A stretch of DNA of 64,000 bases from DATATV01 sp036268615 (GCA_036268615.1 DATATV010000039.1:124001-188000); one strand, 5' to 3'. Numbered from the stretch's first letter, positions 41,390 through 53,503 are shown. The notes: a model not told the origin generated them from the letters alone. A program made the numbers and translations.

Positions 41390-42190
41390 TCAGCGCAGCG
41401 CGCCGCGCAGCACCAGCACGCGCAGCGGCAGGTCGAACTCGCCGTGCGCGGTCTCCGGGTGCGCGCGCAGGTAGGCCAGTATCTCGGTCAGCTTGGCCTC
41501 CTGCTCGGCCGGCGGCAGCACCAGCGTGTGCGAGTAGGTCGCCACGGTGGACACCAGCTCCTCGGCGGTGCGCCGGTGGCTGTGGCTGAACCGGGCCGTC
41601 TCGAAGTCGTGGAACAGCGGGTGCTTGGGGCTGCTGGGGGTGCGGCTCTCCGACTGGAGCGGCGAGCTGGCGAGCTTCCCGTAGCCGGTCACCCACTGCT
41701 GCTCGGTGTCGTCCAGCGTGTTCCACAGCGGCGCGAGCACTCCGCCCGGGCGCAGCACCCGGGCGATCTCGGGGTAGGCCAGGTCCAGGTCGAACCAGTG
41801 CAGGGCCTGCCCGACCAGCACCGCGTCCACCGCGCCGGCCGGCAGCGGGATCTGCTCGGCGGTGCCGAGGTGCGCCTCGACCCGGGGGTGGCGGGCGGTC
41901 AGCTCGGCCAGCATGGCCGCGTCCGGTTCGACCGCGACCACGTCCACCCCGGCAGCGGCGAGCACGCCGGTGAGTTTCCCGGTGCCGGCGGCCAGGTCGA
42001 GGACCCGCAATCCGTTCCGCGCGCGCACCGGGGCGAGCGCCCAGTCAATTGCCGAGATCGGATAGTCCGGTCGGTGGCGGGCATATGCGGCTGCCTGCGA
42101 GCCGAACGACGCCCCCCGTTCCAGCCGCTCCCGGGTGTACTGCTCGGTGTTGTTGTGGCTGGTGATGTCGTTGCTGCTGTTCGCGCCCAT
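41390..42190 (-). CDS. class I SAM-dependent methyltransferase
   Basis: A 266-residue methyltransferase of the UbiE/TAM type. Motif I VLDLAAGTGKLTGVL is at about 63-77, VVAVEPD follows, then AVDAVLVGQALHWFD and RVLRPGGVL. The substrate is unknown. It is convergent with coaX (10-nt gap) and divergent from lysS. A TAACGT hexamer 7 nt before ATG 42190 suggests a leaderless mRNA. Confidence 0.88.
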   Translation of the reverse strand: MGANSSNDITSHNNTEQYTRERLERGASFGSQAAAYARHRPDYPISAIDWALAPVRARNGLRVLDLAAGTGKLTGVLAAAGVDVVAVEPDAAMLAELTARHPRVEAHLGTAEQIPLPAGAVDAVLVGQALHWFDLDLAYPEIARVLRPGGVLAPLWNTLDDTEQQWVTGYGKLASSPLQSESRTPSSPKHPLFHDFETARFSHSHRRTAEELVSTVATYSHTLVLPPAEQEAKLTEILAYLRAHPETAHGEFDLPLRVLVLRGALR

Positions 42191-42255
42191 ACGGCCACGT
42201 TAAAGGGCGCCGCCCACACGCGGATACCCGTTTAGCGGTCCGTACCATTTCGGTT

Positions 42256-43764
42256 GTGACTGATGAGACCCCACGCCCGTCGACCGGTGAAGAGGACCTG
42301 CCAGAGCAGATGCGGGTTCGCCGGGAGAAGCGGGCGCGCCTGTTGGCGGAAGGGGCCGATCCCTATCCGGTGGAACTGCCCAGGACGCACTCCTTGCGCG
42401 AGGTTCGGGACGCATATCCCGACCTGCCCACCGATACCAGCACCGGCCATGTGGTCGGCGTCACCGGCCGGGTGATGTTTCTGCGGAACACCGGAAAGTT
42501 GTGTTTCGCCACGTTGCGTGAAGGCGACGGAACGGAACTGCAGGCGATGCTCAGCCTGGCCAAGCTCGGCGAAACCGCACTTTCGGACTGGAAGACCCTG
42601 GTCGACATCGGCGATCATATTTTTGTGCGCGGCGAGGTGATCACCTCGAAGCGCGGTGAACTGTCGGTGCTGGCCGACGAGTGGCGCATGGCGTCGAAGT
42701 CGGTTCGGCCGTTGCCGGTCGCGCACAAGGACCTGGCCGAGGAAACTCGGATTCGGCAGCGTTACGTTGATCTCATTCTGCGCCCGCAGGCCCGACAGAC
42801 AGTGATGCTGCGGTCCGGGGTGAACCGCTCGTTGCGGGAATCCTTCACCAACCGCGGATTCATCGAAGTCGAGACGCCGATGCTGCAAACGATGCACGGC
42901 GGGGCGACGGCCCGACCCTTCCTGACCCACTCCAACGCATTCGACATCGACCTCTACCTGCGGATAGCGCCCGAACTGTTTCTCAAGCGGTGCGTCGTGG
43001 GCGGCATCGAGCGGGTGTTCGAGATCAACCGGAACTTCCGCAACGAGGGCAGCGATTCGTCGCACTCGCCGGAATTCGCGATGTTGGAGTTCTACCAGGC
43101 CTACGCCGACTACAACTCGATGGCGACGCTGACCAGGCAGCTCATCCAGGAGGCCGCGCAGGCCACGCTGGGCAGTCAGGTGGTCACGCTGGCCGACGGC
43201 ACCGAGTACGACCTGTCCGGCGAGTGGACCGCGCTGGCCATGTACGACTCGCTGGCCGAGGCGCTGGACACCGAGATCACCCCGGAAACACCTGTGGAGA
43301 TCCTGCGCAAGCAGGCCGACGCGCACGGAATGGAGGTCGACCCGAAGCTCGGTCACGGGAAACTTGTGGAAGAGCTGTGGGAACACCTGGTCGGCCATCG
43401 GCTGGTCGCGCCGACGTTTGTCCGGGATTTCCCGGTCGAGACATCTCCGCTGACCAGGCAACACCGGAAGAACCCGGGTCTGGCCGAAAAGTGGGACCTG
43501 TATGTTCGTGGATTCGAACTCGCGACTGGTTACTCCGAGTTGGTCGATCCGGTGGTGGAACGGGAGCGACTGGTCGCCCAGTCGAAGCTGGCCGCGGCCG
43601 GCGATGACGAAGCCATGCAGGTGGATGATGACTTCTTGCGATCACTGGAGTACGGAATGCCACCCAGCGGTGGTGTCGGAATGGGGATCGACCGGTTGCT
43701 GATGGCGCTAACCGGTCTGGGGATCAGGGAGACGATCCTGTTCCCTCTGGTTCGGCCCGAATGA
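42256..43764 (+). CDS. lysS: lysyl-tRNA synthetase (class II)
   Basis: A 502-residue class II synthetase charging tRNA-Lys. It has the N-terminal OB fold (GHVVGVTGRVMFLRN), motif 1 FIEVETPML, motif 2 RNFRNEGSDSSHSPEF and motif 3 GMGIDRLLM. GTG 42256 has no Shine-Dalgarno but a TACCAT -10 hexamer ends 7 nt before it, suggesting leaderless translation. Third-position G/C is noticeably lower than in the neighbours, particularly around 42480-42660. Its position before lsr2 matches mycobacteria. Confidence 0.97.
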   Translation: MTDETPRPSTGEEDLPEQMRVRREKRARLLAEGADPYPVELPRTHSLREVRDAYPDLPTDTSTGHVVGVTGRVMFLRNTGKLCFATLREGDGTELQAMLSLAKLGETALSDWKTLVDIGDHIFVRGEVITSKRGELSVLADEWRMASKSVRPLPVAHKDLAEETRIRQRYVDLILRPQARQTVMLRSGVNRSLRESFTNRGFIEVETPMLQTMHGGATARPFLTHSNAFDIDLYLRIAPELFLKRCVVGGIERVFEINRNFRNEGSDSSHSPEFAMLEFYQAYADYNSMATLTRQLIQEAAQATLGSQVVTLADGTEYDLSGEWTALAMYDSLAEALDTEITPETPVEILRKQADAHGMEVDPKLGHGKLVEELWEHLVGHRLVAPTFVRDFPVETSPLTRQHRKNPGLAEKWDLYVRGFELATGYSELVDPVVERERLVAQSKLAAAGDDEAMQVDDDFLRSLEYGMPPSGGVGMGIDRLLMALTGLGIRETILFPLVRPE

Positions 43765-43891
43765 ACGACAATCTGGCCACTGGTTGCGCTACAAGGGGGA
43801 TATTGCGCTAACCTGTCGCCAGAAGCATTCCTACGAACCCCCATCCCGTGACGAATGCCAGGCGTGCGCATTCGATCCAAGGAGGAAGCAA

Positions 43892-44245
43892 ATGGCGCAG
43901 AAGGTCACCGTGACCTTGGTCGACGACGTGGACGGGTCGCAGGCCGAGGAGACGGTCGAGTTCGGACTCGATGGAGCCACGTACCAGATTGATCTGTCCG
44001 GTAAGAATGCGGGCCGGCTGCGTGACGCGTTGGCCGATTACGTCGATCACGCCCGCCGTGCGGGCGGTCGTAAGCGTTCCGGTGGTCGCGTTCCGGCCAC
44101 CGCCGGTCGCGCCCCGCGGCCCGCTTCCGCGGACCGTGAGCAGAACCAGGCGATCCGCGAGTGGGCGCGCAAGCAGGGACACAAAGTGTCCGACCGTGGT
44201 CGTATCCCGGCCGAGGTTCTTGAGGCCTACCACACGAAGAACTGA
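43892..44245 (+). CDS. lsr2: Lsr2 nucleoid-associated silencing protein
   Basis: A 117-residue H-NS-like protein of actinobacteria that bridges DNA and silences A/T-rich, often foreign, genes. The N-terminal 55 residues form the dimerisation domain (KVTVTLVDDVDGS, YQIDLSGKNA); a basic Gly/Arg/Pro linker follows; the C-terminal DNA-binding domain has the minor-groove RGR at 102-104. ATG 43892 follows AAGGAGG by 6 nt; 5' leader about 75 nt. It likely silences A/T-richer segments such as the tRNA-Thr island in this genome (inference). Confidence 0.98.
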   Translation: MAQKVTVTLVDDVDGSQAEETVEFGLDGATYQIDLSGKNAGRLRDALADYVDHARRAGGRKRSGGRVPATAGRAPRPASADREQNQAIREWARKQGHKVSDRGRIPAEVLEAYHTKN

Positions 44246-44294
44246 AAACGTCGGCCACGCCCCGGCCAACCGTTGGCCAACCCTTGGATCGACG

Positions 44295-44337
44295 ACGGCG
44301 GCCATAACTCACTCGGCGGAGGAGTTATGGCCGCCGT
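44295..44337. terminator. strong bidirectional terminator after lsr2
   Basis: Perfect 16-bp stem (44295-44310 with 44322-44337, ACGGCGGCCATAACTC and its complement), 11-nt loop, between lsr2 and the convergent ferric reductase gene. Confidence 0.85.
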
Positions 44338-44421
44338 TGTGTTCAGCTGCCATTACCGATCGTTACCGGTTGTTTCCCCGGTCACCTCAGTTTTCGCCAG
44401 GACGACAAACGTTTTCCCGGT

Positions 44422-45468
44422 TCATCTCGGGTGCACGCGTGGGCAGGTGCGGCATTCCCCGGCGCCGTCGCGCAGCACGTAGTGGAAGCAGCAGCTCTCC
44501 CGGCGCCGGATCCACCTCGTGTCCGGGGTGCGCTCGGCGGCCGAGACGGCCGGCCGCAGCGTGCTGGCCGAGGTGAGCGGCGGGTGCGCGGCAGGCAGCA
44601 CGAGTGCCGCGTCGGCGACCCCGGCCGCCTCGTCGGCACAGTCCCGGCCGGCCACCCAGAGCGCCACGTCCAGCGCGTCGGTGGCCGTGGCCCACAGCGT
44701 GCGCCGGCCCAGCCGCAGCCGGCCGGCGAAGATGCCGTCCGGGGTGTTGATGGCCGCGGCGAAGGCGGGCACGAACCGGGCGGCGTGCGCGACGAACCGG
44801 GCGCGTAGCAGCTCGGCCAGCGCGGCCTCGTCGGCCACGACGGTCGCGCCGGGCAACTCGGCGGCCGGGTCGTCGGGCAGGCAGCCGAAGGTCGGCGCGA
44901 GCAGCGCGACCTCGGTCGGTTGGGGGCGGGGGGTGTCCAGGGCGAAGGCGAGGTCGGCCGGGCGCAGCTCGGGCACCCGCCGCACGGTGTGGAAGAGGAT
45001 CGCGCCGGTGGCCGCCGGCACGCCGAGGTACCAGCCGAGCAGGTAGCCGGCGACGGTCCGGTCGGGCGCCTCGCCGTAGTCGGCGCGCAGCCACTGCCGG
45101 GTCCGGGCGGCCCAGTCGGCCAGCCCGGCCGGCCGGTCGATGAGGTCGGCACAGCGCAGCCACGCCGGCCCGCCGTCGACATCACCCGGTCGGGCGGACT
45201 TGGCACCGGCCGGCCGCGACTCCGTCGAGCCGTCGTCGGTGGCGCGGGACCGGCCCGGGTCCACCGACCGGGGCCGCTCGGGGGCGCCATCCGGATCGGT
45301 CAGGTCGGCCGTTTCGGTCCGGCCGGGACGCAGGTGCAGGCGTGCCTGGGCGGCGTTCGCGGTGGCCAGTCCGGCCGCGACGGCGCAGGATAGAGCCACT
45401 GCGGCCGCATCGGCCGGATCGGGCGTGGCGCAGGTCACAACGTCGGGGTGCATGCTGGCCTCGGTCAC
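44422..45468 (-). CDS. FhuF-like siderophore-iron reductase
   Basis: A 348-residue cytosolic protein ending in the FhuF-type [2Fe-2S] motif CCFHYVLRDGAGECRTC (C-C-x10-C-x2-C). The middle contains AGYLLGWYLGVPAATG and AALAELLRARFVAHAARFVPAF, in line with ferric-siderophore reductases that release iron as Fe(II). GTG 45468 follows GGAGG; the frame is open further up, but that stretch contains the iron box and reads unlike the family. An IdeR-type box 46 nt upstream predicts induction under iron limitation. The residues 60-110 region is a Pro/Asp/Arg-rich insertion of low conservation. Confidence 0.85.
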   Translation of the reverse strand: MTEASMHPDVVTCATPDPADAAAVALSCAVAAGLATANAAQARLHLRPGRTETADLTDPDGAPERPRSVDPGRSRATDDGSTESRPAGAKSARPGDVDGGPAWLRCADLIDRPAGLADWAARTRQWLRADYGEAPDRTVAGYLLGWYLGVPAATGAILFHTVRRVPELRPADLAFALDTPRPQPTEVALLAPTFGCLPDDPAAELPGATVVADEAALAELLRARFVAHAARFVPAFAAAINTPDGIFAGRLRLGRRTLWATATDALDVALWVAGRDCADEAAGVADAALVLPAAHPPLTSASTLRPAVSAAERTPDTRWIRRRESCCFHYVLRDGAGECRTCPRVHPR

Positions 45469-45787
45469 GCTGAGCCCCCTCCGGTCGGTGAACGCTGCTG
45501 AACGCTCGACAAATAAGGTGTGCCTTACCTTAGCTGCCCAACATCCACCCGGATGGCCTAGCCCGGTCGTGTTGACCCTGTTCGCGCTGAGCGGACAGGG
45601 TCTACCTGCTGGAATCTGCCGGCCACCCCGCTCGTTGGGATGGCTGACAGGGTTTTCGCGCAAGGTTTCGATTCGCTTCGCAGCGCACATCGAACTGAGA
45701 GCGACAGGGCTGGCGACTACAGTGGTCGTACGGTGCTGATCCCGCCGACAGTCGACCTGTGGTGGGCGCAGGAGTCAGGGAGTGCGA
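45469..45787. promoter_or_regulatory. divergent control region with IdeR/DtxR-type iron box
   Basis: TAAGGTGTGCCTTACCTTA (45514-45532) matches the palindromic IdeR/DmdR box at 14 of 19 positions read on the minus strand, placed as expected to repress the reductase gene in iron-rich cells. The right part (about 45600-45787) must hold the clpC promoter; no convincing ClgR or HspR box found. Confidence 0.65.
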
Positions 45788-48322
<2,535 letters not shown>

Positions 48323-48340
48323 TCGAGGAAGCAGCCGGAG

Positions 48341-48377
48341 AGCACTGGCCGCCCGCCAATCGCGGGCGGCCAGTGCT
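48341..48377 (+). terminator. rho-independent terminator of clpC
   Basis: Perfect 16-bp stem AGCACTGGCCGCCCGC / complement (48341-48356, 48362-48377), 5-nt loop, followed by CGTTTTCT. Confidence 0.92.
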
Positions 48378-48400
48378 CGTTTTCTGCCAAAGTGGGGGAT

Positions 48401-51400
48401 GTGCGGGTAGGACTGCTCGGGCCGCTGCTGGTGCAGGCCGACGACGGGGGTTCCGTCGAGATCGGTGGCGCCCGGCTGCGCATGTTGCTGGTCCGGCTCG
48501 CCCTCGACCCGGGTCGGTTCGTGCCGCCGGCTGTGCTGGTGGACGCCCTGTGGGGCGCGGCGCCGCCGGCCGACGCCAGCAACGCCCTGCAGTCACTGGT
48601 GTCCCGGCTGCGCAAGGCCCTGCGGCCGGTCGCCGACCACGTCGCTGAGCCGGTGGAGTCCGGGCCGGCCGGCTACCGGCTGGCCGTGTCGCCGCAGGAC
48701 GTGGACGTGCCGCGGTTCGAGGCGCTGGCCGCCGACGGGCACGCCCAACTGCGCGCCGGCAACCCGTGGCCCGCGCTGGCCACCCTGACCGAGGCACTCG
48801 CGCTGTGGCGCGGCCCGTCCCTGGCCGATGTCGCGGACGCGCCGTTCGCCGAGCCGGTGGCCGCCCGGCTGGCCGACGCCCGGCTGGCCGCGGTGGAGGA
48901 CCGGATCGACGCGGAACTCGCCGTCGGCCGGCACACCGAGGTCCTCGGCGAGCTGGACGCGCTGGCGGCCGAGTACCCGCTGCGGGAGACGCTGGCCGCC
49001 CTGCGTATCCGGGCGCTCTACGCGGCCGGCCGCACCGCCGACGCGCTCGCCGGCTACCAGCGGATTCGGGCTGCGCTGGCCGAACACCTCGGCGTGGACC
49101 CGTCGACCGAGCTGCGGACCGTGCAGCTCACCGTGTTGCGCGGCGAACCGCCACCCCGGCCCGCACCCGAGCAACTGCCCGAGCAGCGGCCGGCCGCGCT
49201 GCCCCGGTTACCCGCCCAGCTGACCAGTTTTGTCGGCCGGGACGCCGACCTGAACCGGGCGATCGGGCTGCTGGCCGACTCCCGGCTGGTCTGCCTGGTC
49301 GGTCCCGGCGGGGCGGGCAAGACCCGGCTGTCCATCGAGGTCGCCTTCCGGCACGCCGAGGCGCACCCGGGCCCGGTCTGGTTCGTCGAGCTGGCCCCGG
49401 TCGATCCGGACGCTGACCTGGACCCGGTGGTGCTGGCCGCGATCGGCGCCCGGGACAACCGGATGACCGACACGCCGGCGACCGGCGCGACCAGCCACCG
49501 GATCAGCCCGGCGCAGCGCCTGGTGGAGGCGTTGGGCAGCCGGTCTGGGCTGCTCGTGCTGGACAACTGCGAGCACCTGATCGGCTCGGCCGCCCAGTTG
49601 GCCGCGACGCTGCTGGACCGGTGTCCCCAGCTGCGGGTGCTGGCCACCAGCCGGGAGCCGCTGGCCATCGGCGGCGAGACGCTGCACTGGGTCGGCCCGC
49701 TGGCGCTGCCCTCGGCCGAGGCCGACGTGGCCGAGGCGCGGTCGGCCGCCGCGGTCCGGCTGTTCGTCGACCGGGCCGCCGCCGCCCGGCCCGGCTTCGA
49801 GCTGGACGACACGAACCTGGCCGCGGTGAACGAGATCGTCCGGCAGATGGACGGGATGCCGCTGGCCCTGGAACTGGCCGCCGCCCGGCTGCGGTCGATG
49901 ACCCCGACGCAGGTGGCCGAGCGGCTCGACGACCGGTTCCGGCTACTCACCGGCGGCAACCGGGTCGCCCTACCCCGGCACCGCACGCTGCGCGGGGTGA
50001 TCGAGTGGAGCTGGGAGCTGCTCACCGAGCCCGAGCGCACGCTGGCCCGCCGGCTGTCGGTGTTCGCCGGCGGGACGGACTGCGAGGCCGCGGTCGGCGT
50101 GTGCACCGGTCTCGACGTGACCGAACTGGCCGCCGAGGACGTGCCCTACCTGCTCGCGTCGCTGGTGGAGAAGTCGTTGCTGCAACAGGTGTCCACCGGG
50201 ACCGGCGGTCCGCGCTACCGGATGCTGGAGACGGTCCGTGCCTACGGGCGGGAACGGCTGGCCGACGCGGAGGAGACGCACGCGGTGCTGACCGCGTTCG
50301 TCGGCTACTTCCTGGACCTGCTGATCCGGGTCGAGCCGCTGCTGCGCGGTCCCGATCAGCTGGCCGCGGTCGAGCAGGTGCGGGTCGAGGAGGACAACCT
50401 GCGGGCCGCGATCCGGCGCGCGCTGGACGTGCGGGACGTCGGGTCGGCCGCGGTGCTGGTGATGCGGCTGGGCTGGTACTGGCTACTGATCGGCCGGTCC
50501 GGTGAGATCGAGCCGTGGATCGGCGCCGTGCAGGAGCTGTACGCCGAGCCCTACGACAGGACGACCAGCGCACTGAACCTGACCGCCCTGATGGCCCGCG
50601 CCGAACGCGGTGACGGGATGCCGGCCGAGGGGACCGAGTCCGCGCTGGCCGCGGTCGCCGAGACCGGTGCGGTCGAGGAGTTCCCGGTGCTGAGCCTGGC
50701 CGAGCCGATGCTGCGGATGCTGATGGGCGAACTGGTGGCGGCCCGCGCGGCGTCGGCCCGGGCGGCCGCCAGCCCGCAGCCGTGGATCAGAGCCATGGGG
50801 CACATGACCAACTCCTTCATCGCCGAGAACGTCGGCGACCTTGCGGTCGCCGAAGCCGAGCTGGACCTCGCGCTGGCCGGGTTCCGTGCGCTGGGCGAGC
50901 GATGGGGGCTGATCATGTGCCTGAGCATGGTCAGCAACCTGCACTACCTGCGTGGGGACCATCAGGCCGCGATCGAGAGCACCCGGCAGGGGCTGCGGCT
51001 GGCCGTAGAGCTCGGGTCGGTCGAGGACCCGGTGAACCAGCTCATCTGGGTCGGCCGGCTGCAGACCGACTCGGGCGACCTGGACGCCGCCGAGCGCAGC
51101 CTGGCCGAGGCACTGGCCGGCGCGGACCGGCACGGGCTGACCGAGATGCGGTTGATGGCCCTGTGCGAATCGGTCCGTGCGGCCTGTTACCGCGGTGACC
51201 TCGACCTGGCCCGAACGCGGCTGGCCGAGGCGAAGAACACCACCGGACAGATCAACCGGCCCAGCCACGGCCACAAGATGAGCATGCTGGGCCTGGCCAC
51301 GGTGGCCGTGCGACTGGCCGAGGGCGACCTGCCCGGGCGGACCGAGGCACTTGCCGAGACGATGCCCTACGCGGTGCTCAGCCGGGACATGCCGATCGTG

Positions 51401-51694
51401 GCGACCCTCGCCGAGCAGACCGCAGGCCTGCTGCTCTCCCGCGGGGACGCGCGCGCGGCGGCCGAGCTGCTGGGCGCGGCGATCCGGTTGCGCGGCATCC
51501 TCAACCAGGGCGACCGCACGGTGGCCCGGATCATCGCCGAGGTGGTCGAGGCGCTGCCCGCCGCGGAGTACTCGACGGCCGTGCAGCGCTGGGCCGCGGG
51601 CAGCCAGCAGGAGGCGATCGGCGCGATCCGCACGGCGGTGGGGCTGCCGGCCCAGGACCTGGACCTGGACCTGGACCAGCCGGCCCGCACCTGA
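48401..51694 (+). CDS. AfsR/SARP-type transcriptional regulator with NTPase and TPR-like domains
   Basis: 1097 residues. An OmpR-like winged helix (about 1-95, VRVGLLGPLLV start) and a BTAD domain (about 100-245, ending STELRTVQLTVLRGE) are followed by an NB-ARC-type NTPase with Walker A GPGGAGKTRLS (about 300) and LLVLDNCEHLIG, then a long helical-repeat C-terminus (about 640-1090). This is the AfsR architecture used by actinomycetes to control secondary metabolism. GTG 48401 is preferred over GTG 48392 by homology. Convergent (10 nt) with an ABC exporter operon. The target genes cannot be inferred from the window. Confidence 0.92.
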   Translation: MRVGLLGPLLVQADDGGSVEIGGARLRMLLVRLALDPGRFVPPAVLVDALWGAAPPADASNALQSLVSRLRKALRPVADHVAEPVESGPAGYRLAVSPQDVDVPRFEALAADGHAQLRAGNPWPALATLTEALALWRGPSLADVADAPFAEPVAARLADARLAAVEDRIDAELAVGRHTEVLGELDALAAEYPLRETLAALRIRALYAAGRTADALAGYQRIRAALAEHLGVDPSTELRTVQLTVLRGEPPPRPAPEQLPEQRPAALPRLPAQLTSFVGRDADLNRAIGLLADSRLVCLVGPGGAGKTRLSIEVAFRHAEAHPGPVWFVELAPVDPDADLDPVVLAAIGARDNRMTDTPATGATSHRISPAQRLVEALGSRSGLLVLDNCEHLIGSAAQLAATLLDRCPQLRVLATSREPLAIGGETLHWVGPLALPSAEADVAEARSAAAVRLFVDRAAAARPGFELDDTNLAAVNEIVRQMDGMPLALELAAARLRSMTPTQVAERLDDRFRLLTGGNRVALPRHRTLRGVIEWSWELLTEPERTLARRLSVFAGGTDCEAAVGVCTGLDVTELAAEDVPYLLASLVEKSLLQQVSTGTGGPRYRMLETVRAYGRERLADAEETHAVLTAFVGYFLDLLIRVEPLLRGPDQLAAVEQVRVEEDNLRAAIRRALDVRDVGSAAVLVMRLGWYWLLIGRSGEIEPWIGAVQELYAEPYDRTTSALNLTALMARAERGDGMPAEGTESALAAVAETGAVEEFPVLSLAEPMLRMLMGELVAARAASARAAASPQPWIRAMGHMTNSFIAENVGDLAVAEAELDLALAGFRALGERWGLIMCLSMVSNLHYLRGDHQAAIESTRQGLRLAVELGSVEDPVNQLIWVGRLQTDSGDLDAAERSLAEALAGADRHGLTEMRLMALCESVRAACYRGDLDLARTRLAEAKNTTGQINRPSHGHKMSMLGLATVAVRLAEGDLPGRTEALAETMPYAVLSRDMPIVATLAEQTAGLLLSRGDARAAAELLGAAIRLRGILNQGDRTVARIIAEVVEALPAAEYSTAVQRWAAGSQQEAIGAIRTAVGLPAQDLDLDLDQPART

Positions 51695-51704
51695 CCGTCG
51701 TCGC

Positions 51705-52517
51705 TCAGTCGACCCGGCGGCGGTAGGCCCACATCGCCAGCGGGAAGAAGACCGCGACGATGCCCACCAGCCAGGCCAGCGCGGCCAGCACCGGGGTGGC
51801 CACCGCGCCGCCGAGCATGAGTCCCCGGGCGGCGTCCACCAGCTTGCTCACCGGCGAGATGTTCGTCCACGCCTGCAACCACCCCGGCAGCGTGCTGGAC
51901 GGCACGAAAACGTTGCTGCCGAAGGAGAGCGGCATGATGAACGCGATCATCACGCCCTGCATGGCCTGCGGGCTCTTCACCAGCATCGCCACGAACACAC
52001 CGATCCAGCACAGCGCCAGCCCGGCGAGCACCATCAGCGCCACCGCGACCAGCGCGCTGACCGGGTTGGTGTGCACCCGGAACCCGAGGATCGACGCGAA
52101 ACTCAGCAGCACCACCATCGCGACCACCAGCCGGATGGTGTCGCCGAGCACCGCGCCGACCAGCGGTGCCGAGCGGGCGATCGGCAGGCTGCGGAACCGG
52201 TCGAACACGCCCTTGTCCAGGTCGGTGCCCAGCCCGTAGCCGGTGCCCATGCTGGCGAACATGGTGTTCTGCACCATCAGCCCGGGCACCAGCGACTCCA
52301 GGTACAGATGCCAGTTCCCGCTGATCGCCCCGCCGAACAGGAAGACGAACAGCACCAGGAACAGGATCGGCTGCAACGTGACGTCGATCAGGCTCTCCGG
52401 GCTCTTGCGCATCTTGACCAGGTTGCGGCCGGCCAGCGACAGCGCGTGCCGCATCGCCCGCGCCGGGCTGGTCCGGTGCACCGCGGCGCCCGGCGCCGGC
52501 ATCGTCAGGGTGGTCAT
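51705..52517 (-). CDS. ABC-2 type transporter permease (DrrB-like)
   Basis: A 270-residue permease with six helices and the ABC2 signature region (GLMVQNTMFASMGTGYGLGTDLDKGVFDRFRSLP, shortened in the middle). It matches DrrB-type drug/lipid exporter permeases. Its ATG overlaps the stop of the ATPase gene by 4 nt (ATGA), so the two are coupled and form one exporter. Confidence 0.92.
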   Translation of the reverse strand: MTTLTMPAPGAAVHRTSPARAMRHALSLAGRNLVKMRKSPESLIDVTLQPILFLVLFVFLFGGAISGNWHLYLESLVPGLMVQNTMFASMGTGYGLGTDLDKGVFDRFRSLPIARSAPLVGAVLGDTIRLVVAMVVLLSFASILGFRVHTNPVSALVAVALMVLAGLALCWIGVFVAMLVKSPQAMQGVMIAFIMPLSFGSNVFVPSSTLPGWLQAWTNISPVSKLVDAARGLMLGGAVATPVLAALAWLVGIVAVFFPLAMWAYRRRVD

Positions 52518-53503
52518 GCCAGGCTCCGCTCCGCCGGAGCACCGGCCGGGTCGCTGGGGGTGTCGTCCTCGGCGGTGTGCCCGGTGAGCGACAGGAACAC
52601 CTCGTCGAGGCTGGGCAGCCGCAGGGCGAGTTCGTCGGCGGTGATGCCCGCCTCGTCGAGCCGGCGCACCAGCGCCGAGAGCAGCACCGGGTCGTCCACC
52701 GGCGCGGTGAGCAGCCCGCTGCCGGGCCGCTGGTCGGGCGTGCGGCCGAGCAGGTCGGTCAGGATCGCGGTCACCCGGTCCAGGTCGGCCGGCAGCGTCG
52801 GGCGCACCTGCAGGGTCTGCTTGCCGGTCCGGCGCTTGAGTTCGTCGGGCTTGCCGGCCGCGATCACCCGGCCATGGTCGATCACCGTGATCGTGTCGGC
52901 CAACTGGTCGGCCTCGTCCAGGTACTGCGTGGTCAGCATGACGGTGACGCCGTCGGCGACCAGCGCGCGGACCATGTCCCAGACCTGGTTGCGGCTGGCC
53001 GGGTCCAGACCGGTGGTCGGCTCGTCCAGGTAGAGCACCCGGGGTCGGCCGACCAGGCTGGCGGCCAGATCCAGCCGGCGGCGCATCCCGCCGGAGTAGG
53101 TCTTGGCCGACCGGCCGGCCGCGTCGGCCAGCCCGAACCGGTCGAGCAGTTCGGTCGCCCTGGCTCGCGCGGTGGCCCGGGGGATCTCCAGCAGCCGGGC
53201 GATCAGCACCAGGTTCTCCAGGCCGGACAGGTCCTCGTCGACGGCCGCGTACTGACCGGTCAGCCCGATCAGCCCGCGCACCGCGACCGGGTCGCGCAGC
53301 ACGTCGAAGCCGCCGACGACGGCGCGGCCGCTGTCGGGTCGAAGCAGGGTCGCCAGAATCCGTACCGCCGTGGTCTTTCCCGCTCCGTTGGGGCCCAACA
53401 CCCCCAGGATGGTGCCGGTGGGCACCGCGAGATCCACCCCGGCCAGTGCCGTGGTCTGCCCGAACCGCTTCACCAGGCCCTCAGCCTGGATCGCGTACGA
53501 CAT
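52514..53503 (-). CDS. ABC transporter ATP-binding protein (DrrA-like)
   Basis: A 329-residue ATPase with Walker A GPNGAGKTT, Q-loop, signature YSGGMRRRLDLA, Walker B VLYLDEPTTGLDP and the C-terminal extension of the DrrA/daunorubicin-resistance family. Powers the adjacent permease to export a hydrophobic drug or lipid (family knowledge; substrate unknown). GAGGAGCG precedes ATG 53503. A 17-bp inverted repeat lies 53 nt upstream. Confidence 0.95.
   Translation of the reverse strand: MSYAIQAEGLVKRFGQTTALAGVDLAVPTGTILGVLGPNGAGKTTAVRILATLLRPDSGRAVVGGFDVLRDPVAVRGLIGLTGQYAAVDEDLSGLENLVLIARLLEIPRATARARATELLDRFGLADAAGRSAKTYSGGMRRRLDLAASLVGRPRVLYLDEPTTGLDPASRNQVWDMVRALVADGVTVMLTTQYLDEADQLADTITVIDHGRVIAAGKPDELKRRTGKQTLQVRPTLPADLDRVTAILTDLLGRTPDQRPGSGLLTAPVDDPVLLSALVRRLDEAGITADELALRLPSLDEVFLSLTGHTAEDDTPSDPAGAPAERSLA

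Noticed and set aside
45674..45685. ClgR box upstream of clpC (CGC-TTCGCA-GCG)
   Set aside because: The half-sites are 6 nt apart rather than the 5 expected for ClgR, so the match was not accepted.
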